Assembly (NCBI GenBank): GCA_024734495.1 | Contig: JALMQS010000556.1 | Location: 1 to 64,000 of the forward strand | Length of the DNA: 64,000 bases | DNA from: Forficula auricularia | Taxonomy: Eukaryota; Arthropoda; Insecta; Dermaptera; Forficulidae | Reading direction: 5' to 3' | Shown here: positions 12,198 through 23,599 of the stretch, piece by piece | Position numbering within the stretch: the stretch's first letter is position 1 | Layout of the letters: every line of letters starts with the position of its first letter | Notes under the pieces: model-generated | Databases searched by the model: none | What the model was told of the DNA's origin: nothing | Seen by the model: only the letters and a program-made list of their open reading frames with translations | Program-made: the position numbers and the translations under genes

Positions 12198-12616
12198 CTT
12201 GAAGTAAAAAGCCGTTTTTTAGTAGGAACGGGTTCTTACTAGTTAAAACACGATTTACTTAATACCTTTGTGCCAACTAGAGTTTACTGATGTTGGTTGA
12301 TTGAGTTTGGTTCAAAGGTCTAGAATCTTTATTTTTGACCTTCCGCCTCATTTTGGGTGTTATTTTCAAAAAATTGTAAACGAAAATGTCAAAAATTACA
12401 TCCTCTACAAGTTTGCTTCTAATTTTTGACATTTTTGTTTAAAAAATTTTGAAAATAAACATCCAAAATGAGGCGGAAGGTCAAAAATGAAGATTCTAGA
12501 CTTTTGATCGAAACTCAACCAACATCAGTAAACTCTAGTTGCTACAAAGGTATTCAGTGAATCACGTTTTAACTAGTAAGAACCCGTTCTTACTAAAAAC
12601 GTGTTTTTACTGCAAC
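12198..12616. mobile_element. Fold-back MITE, copy 1
   Basis: An almost fully palindromic element. Two arms of about 190 bases are separated by a short spacer around 12395-12420. The outer ends read AGTAAAAA on the left and TTTTTACTGCAAC on the right. Landmarks repeated in inverse order are AACGGGTTCTTACTAGTTAAAAC, ATACCTTTGTG, TTTACTGATGTTGGTTGA and TTCCGCCTCATTTTGGGTG, each shown here in part. A second copy with the same organisation is at 28822-29202. There is no coding capacity. Confidence 0.75.
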
Positions 12617-13690
12617 ATATGCATTTCGAAAAACACTTTTTATTTTCACACATGAAAAATGATTTCTGGATAGCTCTGGATATCAATGACTGTTGATGTT
12701 TATTTTTTAAACATTTTATGCTCACAAGTCTGCAATTATAAGTATTATATTTCAAAAAATTTGTAAAATAGAAAAAAGTTCAAGAAAAGTTTTAGGGTAA
12801 AAATATCTCTACAGTTATTTTATAAAAACAAGTCTAATCAAATCTGGAAATCCAATTCTACTTACATTGTTTTACAAAAAATAACAATAAAATTAAAAAA
12901 TAAATAAATAAATAAAAATACTATCTTTTCAAATTCAAATTGGGACTAATAAAAAGAAGTCATTATTGTTACTTATTGTGATTATACCTATTTTCAAATT
13001 AATTAGTCTTAGTTTAAAAATGATTTATTATAATTTGAAGTTGAAAAGAAAATAATAGATCTAGTTAACTTTAGAATTTGATCGGATGAGAGGCTTTAGT
13101 CGATCTATTAATTTTAATTCCAGAGAATCCTAGGCTAACGAATAAACTCACGAGGAGTCATCCAGGTGAATAGGGAATTGGACCAATTTCTAATTTCCGA
13201 GCTGGAACTTCTACTTTTGAGAGATTACTATTTTATTCAAATAAACTTTTTAATGAGCAGGGATAGTAAAAGAAATCCACTCTGTTTGCTACGTGATTAA
13301 CATGAATTTACTCACAAACACAGAAATATAACTAAAACTGAAAGAGCTTAAACTCTTTGACCATACAATACATCCATCAGTTTACATTCTAGAACAGCGT
13401 TTTAATTTCCTTTTTAATTTATGATCAAGAAGAAGGCCTTCTTTGTCGCTGTCCCTCAGGTTTAATTAAGAATTAATTGAATATTAATGACCCATTATAT
13501 AAGCACATTAATATTGAATAAGTTATTCTTTTAGGAAAAACATTTAAAAAAAACTTGGAATACCAACAACGTTTAATTTTCGGGTAAGTATTCGTGTGGA
13601 AGAGGGAGAATTCTAGGTATTCGTTTCATAGTTTTAATGTATTCTAACAGGAAGTTGTTGAGAGCTTAGTATTGAGCTATTAAACGCTTA
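12617..13690. other. Unassigned AT-rich sequence
   Basis: No supported gene was seen. The region is rich in A and T runs, with no obvious long inverted repeats. Confidence 0.3.
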
Positions 13691-13717
13691 AAATGAAAAG
13701 GGAGCCAAGCGAAAGGG

Positions 13718-13924
13718 GTGGAAGACGAAATGTTAGGGGTGGGTTCCTACTACCCCGAGGTGTATAAAAGCAATGTTGGCTATCTTAGTCTGAGATCGAG
13801 CCAAGGATATGGCCAATTTCCAGGTGCGAATTCAGCCCCCTTATCGCCCACTCTGGAAGCCATTAGCATGTCAAGATACTTTTATTTATTATATTGTTTT
13901 ATCATGTTACAGGTAAATAAATAA
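13718..13924 (+). CDS. Possible host exon or short hypothetical ORF
   Basis: A 68-codon frame in a locally GC-richer block (13690-13870). The first 50 or so residues are of mixed, protein-like composition with Gly, Ser, Tyr and Pro, containing YYPEVYKSNVGYLSLRSSQG. The last 18 residues fall in AT-rich sequence that is part of a tandem duplication. A CAG|GTAAAT donor-like site lies at 13910-13918. I do not recognise the protein. It may be a real exon of a host gene or merely a chance frame; there is no second exon or homology I can cite. Confidence 0.2.
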   Translation: MEDEMLGVGSYYPEVYKSNVGYLSLRSSQGYGQFPGANSAPLSPTLEAISMSRYFYLLYCFIMLQVNK

Positions 13925-14341
13925 ATAAAAATCTCAAGGACAGTAAGTGGGTTTGTTTGAAGAGGGTGAATTATTAGTATTCTATGAAAACGAGTTCGGA
14001 CATTAATGAAATTCCGCCCAAATGGTCTGCTCAAAACTCAAAAATGAGGATATTGAGACATTATGGCATGATGAAATTTCGAACTATAGATACAGCGGTA
14101 CATTATGGAATTTTATTTATTATATTGTTTTATCACGTTACGGGTAAAGAATAATTAAAAAATCTCAAGGACAGTAAGGGGGTTTGTTTGAAGAGGGTGA
14201 ATTATTAGTATACTATGAAAACGAGTTCGGACATTGATGAAATTCCGCCCAAATGGTCTGCTCAAAACTCAAAAATGAGGATATTGAGACATTATGGCAT
14301 GATGAAATTTCGAACTATAGATACAGCGGTATATTATGGAA
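13881..14341. repeat. 231-bp tandem duplication
   Basis: Two adjacent copies, 13881-14111 and 14112-14341, are nearly identical. Both contain ATCTCAAGGACAGTAAG, GAAAACGAGTTCGGACATT and GAACTATAGATACAGCGGTA. Differences are few, suggesting a fairly recent local duplication. Confidence 0.8.
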
Positions 14342-14864
14342 GAATCCTATAATTCAAAGATATTAACCCCCGGTCAGGCGCAAAACTCGAACTCATTAGA
14401 TCGGGCGCAATGCGCCAGACAGGCGCCCTTTGTTATTAATGTTATAATTTTAACAAGTAATTATAATTTTAGTATTTGAAAGATTATCACTTACTTTTTG
14501 GGGGAGAAAAACGTAATTCGTTGCGAAAAAAATGCATTTATTTTTCAAAAAACTCTTAACCTAAAAAAATATCAAAATTTCCGATCCACCAACAAATTGA
14601 CTTAAATTGTTAAGGTAACAAATTAAATGAACTTAACAGTTAGTTAAAAAAATTAACATAATAGTGTAGGGTTCATAAGACGTAAGACTTGACGACTACA
14701 GTTTGAGCTTTCTTAGTGTTTCCTATGACTGAAAGTGTGAACGAAAACGTCAGAGCTGTGCCTCTCAGGCCGGTTGCGCCCGACGGAGGGTTAATTAGTC
14801 TTTTGAGAAGGCAGATAAACCACTACAACGAATGTTGTATCATTTGCATGCATAGTAAATTTTT
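14342..14864. other. Unassigned
   Basis: No gene is supported. A GC-richer patch at about 14365-14430 contains the repeated phrase GGCGCAAAACTCG / GGGCGCAATGCGCC. Confidence 0.3.
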
Positions 14865-15346
14865 AACAGGAATAGTAGGGAATTGGACAATATTAAAAAC
14901 ACAGAGTTTTTATTAAATGGGCCAGACGTTTTGTCAATTTATTTTGACTTCCTCAGTGGCTAGAATGATAAAACGGGAAAATCAGAAAAACTTATAAATA
15001 CATTTATTACAAATAAATTTAAATTAGATAAGGTTATAAATACCCCATTTTATCACTCTATGTCAATAAACAATTTCAGTTTTAAAACATCATTAATCCT
15101 TTTATTTTTTTATAACATATTCTTGGCTCAAATTAATCAACAATCTTGAACTTTTCTTTAACAATTAAAAAAATTCTTTGTTGATTTTATACAGAAATAT
15201 CAAGTGTAAATTAAAATTGTTTATTAAAATGACACGTCATCGCTATTGGAGCCACTGAGGAAGTAAAAATAAATTGACGAAACTTCTGGACGATTTAATA
15301 AAAACTCTGTGTTTTTAATTTTGTCCAATTCCCTTCTATTCCTGTT
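14865..15346. mobile_element. Fold-back element with hammerhead-like motif
   Basis: The left arm (14865-14965) and right arm (about 15245-15346) are inverse copies. They share AACAGGAATAG, AATTGGACAA, AACACAGAGTTTTTATTAAA and the motif. Read on the minus strand of the left arm, the motif is CTGAGGA - A - GTCA...TGAC - AAAAC - GTC. On the plus strand of the right arm it is CTGAGGA...TTGACGAAAC. A third, partial copy is at 26408-26450. The interior is AT-rich and non-coding. Confidence 0.7.
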
Positions 15347-16445
15347 ACAAATTGCTACAAAGAATATTTTAATAACGTAAAGCTAGAACTACTTTTCACT
15401 TGAGATGACACATTGAAAACTTGCAGCAAACTTTAACCGGTGATAATTTGTCTATTTGGATGCAAGTGGACTCGTCAATGAATCTGTGTGAGAAACTTTC
15501 ATGAATCTTAAAATTTTGACTTAAATGAAGAAACCAGGGAAAGAAAGATAGATGTTCTAGATTTTTGGTGAACTTTCAAACTTTTCCTAAGAAAAGGTAC
15601 TATTAGATGGATTTAGTACTTTGATCTTCTTCATTATCGAAAATTTGAAATACATAACTCTAAAATTATCGATTTTAAAAGTAATAGAACCAAGTTTTCC
15701 CAATGGGAATAAAAATACATATTTTTAATTTTTTAGGACGATGTGTTTTTTTTTTTTTGAAAATTGTTAATTTCTATTTTTGAAAAAAGAAGGCAGAATA
15801 ATCATTGAATGTTAGTAATTTATTTAATGTATTTTAGTATCAAATTTATGGGTATTAATGCTTAAATTATGAAAGTTAAAATCAATTGAAATTAAAATAG
15901 AATGGCTAATTCTAAATATATGTTTTAGGGGGAAAACTGATTTAAATAAATTGTGATTTTTTCAAAAAAAGTAAGAAATAAAATGAAAACTATACTATAA
16001 GTATAAATTCTGGTAATTTTTTCATGGAATTTTAAAATAAATATTCAAATCGCTTATGAAAAAATTTAAGATTGTCGAAGATATATACTTTTTAATTTTT
16101 ACACAGATTAAAAAAATGTGTAATATGTTTTTGAAATAAAATTTTTTATGGTGATGATAACATAAATTTATTTGTTTGAAAAGTCCCTAGTATCATACTT
16201 TTAATTTATTGTCATACTACTATTAAAAAATGTAACCTATTGTGTTGTTATGTTTAACGAAAAGAAAAATAAGAACCTAGTCAATAATAAAACATCTTGG
16301 TAAAATACCTTAAAAATAAATTTAAAATATTATGAATAATAACGAATCTTAATTAATTTTTTATAAAAACAATCTCAAAAATTTTATTAAAAATCAAAAC
16401 GTTTCGGAAAAAATTATCCCCTTGTCAATGGAAATTTCGATAATG
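15347..16445. other. Unassigned AT-rich sequence
   Basis: Very AT-rich with no supported gene. I saw no long inverted repeats. Confidence 0.3.
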
Positions 16446-16885
16446 TTTTGAAAAATAAACTGCAACGGATCGTTGCTAAACTTTATCCAAATTCATTTGA
16501 AATATTAATATGTTTGTTCCTTTATTATTAATCAGATATCACTTGCAATTTGTAGTTCATGTTAACATTAATTAAAAATAATTCTCATTTAATAGTCGAG
16601 GAATAACCATTCTACATTGGATTTTTGACATTTCGGTTATTATTGTAACCATTGCTGAAGACATGGAGGAATCGACTTAAAATAAAAAATAGCCACCGAT
16701 TCTCATCTAATACTTGAGGAATAACAATTCTACATTAGGTTTTTGACGTTTCGATTATTATTGGTAACCATTGCTGAAGACATTGGAGGAATCGACTTAA
16801 AATCAAAAATAACGATCGATTCTCATCTAATACTAGAGGAATAACCTTATTGCATTCCATTTTTGATGTTTTGACCATTAATGGA
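16446..16885. repeat. 118-120 bp tandem repeat element, cluster 1
   Basis: A leader (AATAAACTGCAACGGATCGT and following, also present at about 26455) is followed by units whose GAGGAATAAC landmarks fall at 16598, 16716 and 16836, a spacing of 118-120. Each unit has TTTCGGTTATTATTG...AACCATTGCTGAAGACAT. On the minus strand this reads CAAT-GGT...ACC-GAAACGTC, the fold-back motif in another form. The cluster ends abruptly at about 16886, where a Helitron-type G-rich tract begins. Confidence 0.75.
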
Positions 16886-17056
16886 AAGCTAGAAATGCAA
16901 AAACTGGGTGCGGGGTGGGGTGGATGTGGAGGTGCATGAGGTGTGGTGCAGTTGTGGGGGATACGGGGGTGGGAGGCGCGGTTGGAGTGGGGTGGGGCGG
17001 AGTGTCGGTGCAGTGGTGGGGCGAGATGTGTGGTTTCGGGAGGGGGGGGGGTCAGG
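16886..17056. repeat. G-rich minisatellite tract (Helitron fragment)
   Basis: It begins with AAGCTAGAAATGCAAAAACT and then a tract rich in GGGGTGGGG-type words. The same junction occurs inside the complete Helitron at about 24218. It is therefore read as an internal Helitron piece. Reading frames in it are compositional. Confidence 0.55.
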
Positions 17057-17219
17057 GGTTACCGTGCATCGCTCGGTGGCTCCAGGTACTATATATTTAA
17101 TATAAAAAACAATCATTACATTATTTCAAACTATTTTAATCTTATTTTTTTGATTTCTTAAAAAAACTTTAATTTTAGAAGCCTTTTAGAAAATTTCAAA
17201 AGTTTTAATTGTAATCTTT

Positions 17220-17689
17220 ATTGAAAGTAATGGAAGGCAGCCCAGGGGTAGTGAGAAAAAAAAATTAACATATATCCAAATAAGGTGTAATTTATTGGAA
17301 TCCCTTCCTCCTTTCCCTTCAAACCGACGTTTCGAAGGGTTCTTCCCTCCTTCTTCAGGATTTCAAGGTGTCAATGAAGGAAACAAATAAAATGCTTCCT
17401 TCCTCTCTCCACAGCAGTGTTTAAAACTTTTTTCTTCCTTAGCAAAAGCATAGAAAAACATTTTTTTCTTCTTTTTCTTAATTATAATTTTTTATGCTTT
17501 TGCTAAGGAAGAAAACATTTTTAAACACAGCTGTGGAGATAGGAAGGAATCATTTTATTTGTTTCCTTCATTGACCCTTGAAACCCTGAAGAAAGAGGGA
17601 AGTATCTTCCGAAACGTCGGTTTGAAAGGAAAGAAGGAAGAAATCCAATAAATTACACCTTTCCTGGGCTGCATTCCATTACTTTCAAT
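17220..17689. mobile_element. Fold-back element with hammerhead-like motif
   Basis: The arms pair from ATTGAAAGTAATGG (left) to CCATTACTTTCAAT (right) and continue through GCAGCCCAGG, the motif, CATTGA...GAAGGAAACAAAT and a CTTAGCAAAAGCAT stretch. Right-arm motif on the plus strand: CTGAAGA (17586-17592), hairpin GGAAG-TAT-CTTCC, GAAAC (17611-17615), GTC (17616-17618). The left arm carries the same motif on the minus strand (17326-17358). It is non-coding. Confidence 0.8.
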
Positions 17690-18512
17690 TAAAAGTTCTA
17701 CCAGTCTGTCTCTCTCCGGAGAAAATTTCATTGCAAATAAATTCAAATTTTAATATTAATAAAGAAATTGTTGCTAAATTTGCATTGTACATATTTTACA
17801 TATTAAAAAACTACCAACCTGTCAAAAATGTTTCATCTTATATCAAATCTCATTTATTTTTTCATTGGATATAATGAGAGATTAGATTTATATATCTATT
17901 CAAAAATAAGTAAATGCGAATTAAAATACAACCAGACATAAATTTTTATATATCCTGTGTTTTAGTATCTGTTTCATTCACAGACTCAGAAGTGTAACAA
18001 AGGACGATAAATTTGTTTCTTTTGGTTTTTCGAATGGCCAGTTCACAAATGAATGGGACTTTGGCTTTATCAAGAATGGAACACATGCCCAAATAATACA
18101 TTAAATTCAATCGACAACTTTATTTCTACCCCTAAACAGCAGATACCCTCATATAAGGGAGAGTCAAAACATTCAGACCATTCAGTTTATCTTAATCTAT
18201 TATTATCAAATGGAAATACATAGTTAGCCTAACCATTTAAATCAAAAGGAAAAAAACAAAAAATAATTTTAATTAATATTCATATATTCATATTTTTACA
18301 TTTATATTTAAAATATATGATGTTTAAATCTTGTAATCGTCTCCCTGTGTCCTGACACTTTGAGAGCTTCTATCTCAGAGGTGAAAAAAAGTTAATTTCA
18401 GTTTATCACTTCTAGGTGGAAGGAATCGATGCCCTTAATAGTTGAAACCGGATTTACTTTAGAATAAAAAACCTAATATTGTAGTACCAGGAGGCCAAAA
18501 ATCTATTGGTCT
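17690..18512. other. Unassigned AT-rich sequence
   Basis: No supported gene was seen. Confidence 0.3.
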
Positions 18513-19133
18513 ATGCGTACTATGGTGATCCTTATTTTGGGTATTTTCCCATTTTTACCCTGACAGAGGCTCATATAGTTCGAAACAAATAAAAAAAATA
18601 TCCCTCAAGTTTCAAGTTCTATCTCAATTTTAGACTGCACAGCGATGTAAGTTTCCTATCTAAATAACAAGGGTCTTATCAATTTTTATTCAGGCCAAAG
18701 CAAAATTTAAAAAATTTGAAACTCTGTATACTTTATCCTTATAATAGTAGCTATCCTTCAGAATTTTTTAGCTATTATAATTTTGGAGTTACAGCTAGAT
18801 AAAATACTGCTATATCTTAGTGTTAGTAAGATATAGACTCCAAAATTATAATAGCTAAAAATCTGTAAAAATTCTGAAGGATTGCTACTATTATAAAAAT
18901 AAAGTCTACAGTTTCACATTTTTTGAACCATTGCTTTGGCCGGAATGAAAAATTGATCGTTCAATGCCAAAAACTCCATGTTATTTTATTTAGTAGATGG
19001 GAAACTTGCATCGCTGTGCGGTAATTGAGATAGAGGCATGAAACTTGGGGGATATTTTTTTTTTATTTATTTATTTCGAACCATGTCTTAAAAATTTGGA
19101 AATACCCAAAATAAGGACCACCCTAATGCGTAC
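18513..19133. mobile_element. 620-bp palindromic element
   Basis: The two halves are inverse copies over nearly the whole length, centred near 18815. Paired landmarks are TCCTTATTTTGGGTATTT, GTTCGAAA, CAAGTTTCA, GCACAGCGATG, AAGTTTCC, GGCCAAAGCAA, TAATAGTAGC, CCTTCAGAATTTTT and TATTATAATTTTGGAG. The halves have diverged by scattered substitutions and small indels, so it is not recent. There is no coding frame. Confidence 0.75.
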
Positions 19134-20107
19134 CCCTCTGCGTTTCGCAACCATAAGTCTCAGAGCTACGAAATTTGAAACTTAAGCCAGAAAGAGTACA
19201 GCAAGCTTTTGATTGAAATCGAATTCCGGGATTTTGACATTTACATGAAAGATTTTTTGTTTTTTGCAATTTTTTCCAAAAATCTCTAAGATTTTTTTTA
19301 AATCGGTGTTAGTACTTATCAAGTGTCATAGGTAGTTAGTCGTGTATAAATTTTAATTCGAATGAAATTAAGCAAGAAGGTGTAAATTGAGCATGGATAT
19401 GTATTCAAATATGATTTCAAATAAGAGAGAAACTAATTTGAAAGTCGTCTGATGCCTACATCAGTTTATTGAATTTAGAATTAAGCTACAAGAACTTAAA
19501 ATCGATACAACATCCCATTTGGATGAAAAAATGAACATATATAAAAAACGATTTTATTTATCGAACGAAATTGTAGATTTTGTTTTTTAATATATGTATA
19601 TTGTATATACCTATATATATTTAAATTAGATTATTTATAAATTATAAATTAGCTCATGGCGTTATAAACTAAATCATTCATTTGAAATTCATTCAGTCTG
19701 AAGTTAAGATTATATTAGTTGAATCTCTCTCTCAGTGGCAAGTTTAATATTAAAACATGTTCCATATAGCTATTTATATGAAACATTTATATATATGATA
19801 TAATCTCCAAGTCATTAATTTTAAGCTTTAACCACCTCTCTTCTTATTTTTCCAAAATAAAATTTTCTTCATGAATGAGTTAGAAAAGAAAATGTGATGT
19901 ATAAAAATGTTTTATATAAAATTAAAGGGGTAAATATTAAGGGTTGTTTACCTTTGAATGGCTGGAAATGTTCATTGAGATTGCCTTGAGTGTTTCTCGA
20001 CACCAACTGAAGCAAGGAATAAGTATGGAAAGAATCCCGTTACTCGATAAGATAATTTACCGGGCCAATATTCTCCGAAATATTTCGATAAGAAATCATT
20101 GAAGAAA
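19134..20107. other. Unassigned AT-rich sequence
   Basis: No supported gene was seen. A/T runs and short TATA repeats occur around 19590-19630. Confidence 0.3.
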
Positions 20108-20675
20108 TTCTCAAATGCATTTTTAAGCAATTTACAATAATTTAATCATAAGGTCTAACTAAATAACACATGTGAATACGGTAGACTTATGAACATAAGA
20201 TTTTCTATGGATTGATTGTAAAACATCACAATCATCTTTTTAACAAACTAAATTTATTGAATTTTACAACAAGTTGTATAATATTCATTTATTTTATTTT
20301 TTATTTTCCTTCTCTAGACCAGTGTTTCCCAACCTTTTTTGTGCCATGCCCCACCAAAGCCTTTCTAAAATTCCTATGACCCCTAAGTAACATTTTTCAA
20401 TAAAGACAATTTTTTTTGTTATTGATATAATTTTATACACAAAAACAAGTCGTGGGTTTTTACAAAATTTTAGCCACAATAAAATCTAAAAGTGATTAAG
20501 ATAATAAATATAAGACATTGTTGTAAATATGGCAATGAGAGGGAGTGTTGGTCTATGCCAAAATCTAAAGTCTAAAAATAATTATGTAAACTATGTAAAT
20601 TTAAATTTGGAAATAAAAAATTTTCTTAAAAAAATGATACATAATACGATATATTATATATATGGTATATACCTA

Positions 20676-20907
20676 CAGTCATGGACAAAATTAGCTGAAC
20701 GTGTATCTAATAAAGAAAATTTTATAAAATTTAAATAAAATGTGAAATTTGAAAAAAAAATCAATATTTAACTGAGTTATTAAAATGAATAAGAGTAAGA
20801 TTAAAAATAATATTTTAACAAATTAATCAAGAAACTAAAAGATAAGAGTCATCCCTTTCAATCGAATAATAGCTTCTTTTTTTTGTTCCTCTAATTTTGT
20901 CCATGAG
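20676..20907. mobile_element. Tc1/mariner-type MITE
   Basis: The 232-bp element is flanked by TA on both sides (20674-20675, 20908-20909). The left end reads CAGTCATGGACAAAATTAGC and the complement of the right end reads CTCATGGACAAAATTAGAGG. The inverted repeat is about 24 bases with few mismatches, and the TA target fits the Tc1/mariner superfamily. A short frame across it is not a transposase. Confidence 0.7.
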
Positions 20908-21274
20908 TATATTTTTATTAAAAATGTATATTTTCAAATTCATTTTTTCATGAAACGCAATCTTTAGGTAGATTTGATATGTATGACACGTCTATCGCGA
21001 AAGAATTGTCTCTATAACTATAAATTTGACCGTTTTGAGTTTAACAGATGGCAGCACTTGATGGCGACGCCTGTATTTAGACAACCTCAACAGACGCTAG
21101 CACTGTGAATGATCAGATAAGCCCAAATTCTCAAATGCAATTTTTAAGTAATTTTCAATAATTTAATTATAAGGTCTAACTAAATAACACATGTGAATAC
21201 GGTATTACGTATGATTTTCTATGAATTGATTGTAAAACATCTCAATCTTCTTTTTAACAAAATTTATTAATTAT

Positions 21275-22022
21275 AATTTTGGTGTTTTTTGGAGAGCTCT
21301 TGAAAAACTTGGAAACAGATGGAATGTCTTCTTTAGGAAAAAGAAATAAAATTTCCTTATATTCTAACTATTTATTTTCACGAAAAACTTTTTGAGACGT
21401 TTCAGCGGATATTCTCACGCCATCATCAGTCTACAAATGTGTTAAATAAATATTTTAAGAGATAATAATTATAGAAAGCATTTTTAAAGAAAGGCATTTT
21501 AAGAGAAAAGATTTAAAAACATTTCGTTGTATATATGATATATTCAATTGTATTGACATACCATATTAATAATAATTTAACACAAAAAAACTCACCAGGT
21601 AAATAGCCAATTTAAAAGATATTTATTTGATTTATTTAAATGAATATGTTTTAATTTGTTGTTATTTTTACTACAAGTTATGTTGATTATAATGTCGTTA
21701 ACTGTAAAAAGAGAATGACATTCTACACAGATAAATGTACTATGTTATGAAAAGTCAGGTGAGTTACTTCTTCTTTTTTCCTCTTTCTTTTGTTTTTCTT
21801 TTTTCTTTTATCTTGAGAATGACATGTGAATATGAATTGACTCTAATTAAGATTATGTTTTCCTTGTAGAGTGATGATGGCGTGAGAATATCCGCTGAAA
21901 CGTCTCAAAAGTTTTTCGTGAAAATAAATAGTTAGAATATAAGGAAATTTTATTTCTTTTTCCTAACGAAGACATTCCATCTGTTTCCAAGGCTTTCAAG
22001 AGCCTCAAAAAACACCAAAATT
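21275..22022. mobile_element. Fold-back element with hammerhead-like motif
   Basis: The arms are about 160 bases (21275-21435 and 21865-22022), from AATTTTGGTG to CACCAAAATT. They include TTTCCTTATATTCTAACTAT and the motif. On the minus strand of the left arm the motif is CTGATGA - TGGCG...CCGC - TGAAAC - GTC (21429 back to 21396). On the plus strand of the right arm it is GTGATGATGGCG...CCGCTGAAACGTC (21871-21904). The interior is AT-rich and non-coding. Confidence 0.8.
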
Positions 22023-22401
22023 GTAATTTAAAACATTAATAGTACCCTATATAAAATTTATTACATTTTTCAATAAGTTGTATAATATTTATTTATTCAA
22101 TTTTTTATTTTCCCTGTTTTTCAGTCCAGACTCAATTTAGGGGTTGTCCGGGGTCTTTCTAAGGACAGTGTAAGTATTACAACAAAAACAAATGCAGCTA
22201 TGACTAATATTAAAAATGTATTAATTAATGCTCACTCAGATTTATTTTATTTCAAGGGAATGTGATTATTATTCGAAAGCCTGAATGGTGAAGGGGTGAA
22301 GGGATTAAAAATCTATAAATCTTCAAATTGAAAAAATTAAATGTTCTAATTATTAAGGAGTTTTATGTATAGTACTTTGTGGACCGAACGTTGTTTAGTA
22401 A

Positions 22402-23020
22402 TAATTTGAAAGTTTATATTAGGAAAATTAGGACAAGTTTTTGTGTGACATTTTTATTTATCCACCAACGTTTCGTCGACTTTGCCGACTTCTTCAGGGC
22501 TTCAAATAGTCATGTCACACATTCATCTAAATTTTCTTTTTATCTTCGTTACCAGTGAAGGCCATCAGAACACAATTTTCAAAAAATATTTGGCACATTC
22601 ACAAAAATCACAATCTTTCTTTCTTTTCTTTTTATATTAACAATTTAATTAATTAGTTTATTCGAATTTGAGATTTCTGTATGTAAGGATCAAATGGAGA
22701 AAAAAATATTCTATTCTTGTTTAAAAAACAGGGTTGCCTTATTCTATATATATGTGATTTCTGTTTTATATTAATGAAATTGTCAATATAAAAAGATAAG
22801 AAAGAAAGATTGTGTTTTTGTGAATGTACCAAATATTTTTGAAAATTGTGTTCTGATGGCCTTCAATGGTAATGAGGATAATAAGAAAATTTAGACGAAT
22901 GTGTACATGACTATTTGAAGCCCTGTAAATGTCGGCAAAGTCGACAAAACGTTGGTGGATAAATAAAAAAGTCACACACAAAAAACTTGTCCTTATTTTC
23001 CTAATATAACTTTCAAATTA
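22402..23020. mobile_element. Fold-back element with hammerhead-like motif
   Basis: Arms of about 235 bases start at TAATTTGAAAG (left) and end at CTTTCAAATTA (right), with a spacer at about 22640-22770. Left arm, minus strand: CTGAAGA - A - GTCGGC-AAA-GTCGAC - GAAAC - GTT (22497 back to 22468). The right arm has decayed to CCTGTAAATGTCGGC...GACAAAACGTT. It is non-coding. Confidence 0.8.
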
Positions 23021-23599
23021 ATACAAATTATGGACGGAAATGATAATAATAATTTAGCAATAATTTTACTTAAGTTAAAAACAATATACTATTATATATT
23101 ATTATAAATATTGTTTTTAATTTTAAATTCGGGTTAAATGGATAAATTTTTATTTGTAGCCAGAATCAAATAAAATTAAAAAAAAAAAAAAAAATTTCCA
23201 TGGTGTTGATCCGTTCTGGTAATGATTAAGACATTGCACTCCACAAAGTTTTAAACTTAATTGCAATTAAAAATAATATTGATATACACGGAGATTCCTT
23301 CTTTGACCCTTTTTAAGCCCTAAAAAAGAACGGATGATCTGTTTTTTAAGAGGATTAAAATGACGTTCTAATAATAAATGTTTTTATTCGGAATTTGTGG
23401 TTTATATTATCTTTGGACAGACAGCCTTTCCATCAATTCAGCATTAACTACTTCTACTCCATCTTAAATACTTCTATCTAATTATTTTCTCTTAGTTAAT
23501 ATTTTATCGAACCAGTTTAATTAATTAAATTTTACAATTTTAATAAATAATATTTGTAATGAACTACTATGAGTGGGTTTTAAAATTAAAAAAAAGAAA
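23021..23599. other. Unassigned AT-rich sequence
   Basis: No supported gene was seen. An A-run lies at about 23180. Confidence 0.3.

Larger units (their letters stand above)
20108..22120. repeat. Duplicated segment, one copy split by a fold-back
   Basis: About 200 bases at 20108-20312 (AAATTCTCAAATGCA..., AAGGTCTAACTAAATAACACATG..., TTGTATAATATTCATTTATT) recur at 21127-21270 and continue at 22063-22115. The recurrence is interrupted exactly by the fold-back at 21275-22022. This gives an approximate empty-site comparison for that insertion. Just after the first copy a hAT-like end (CAGTGTTTCCCAACC) begins at 20320, but no matching right end was found. Confidence 0.6.

Noticed and set aside
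16889..17161. Frames in the G-rich tract on both strands
   Set aside because: Compositional openness in a minisatellite; no recognisable domain.
20320..20345. hAT element starting CAGTGTTTCCCAACC
   Set aside because: No inverted right end could be located, so only a stray terminus is supported.
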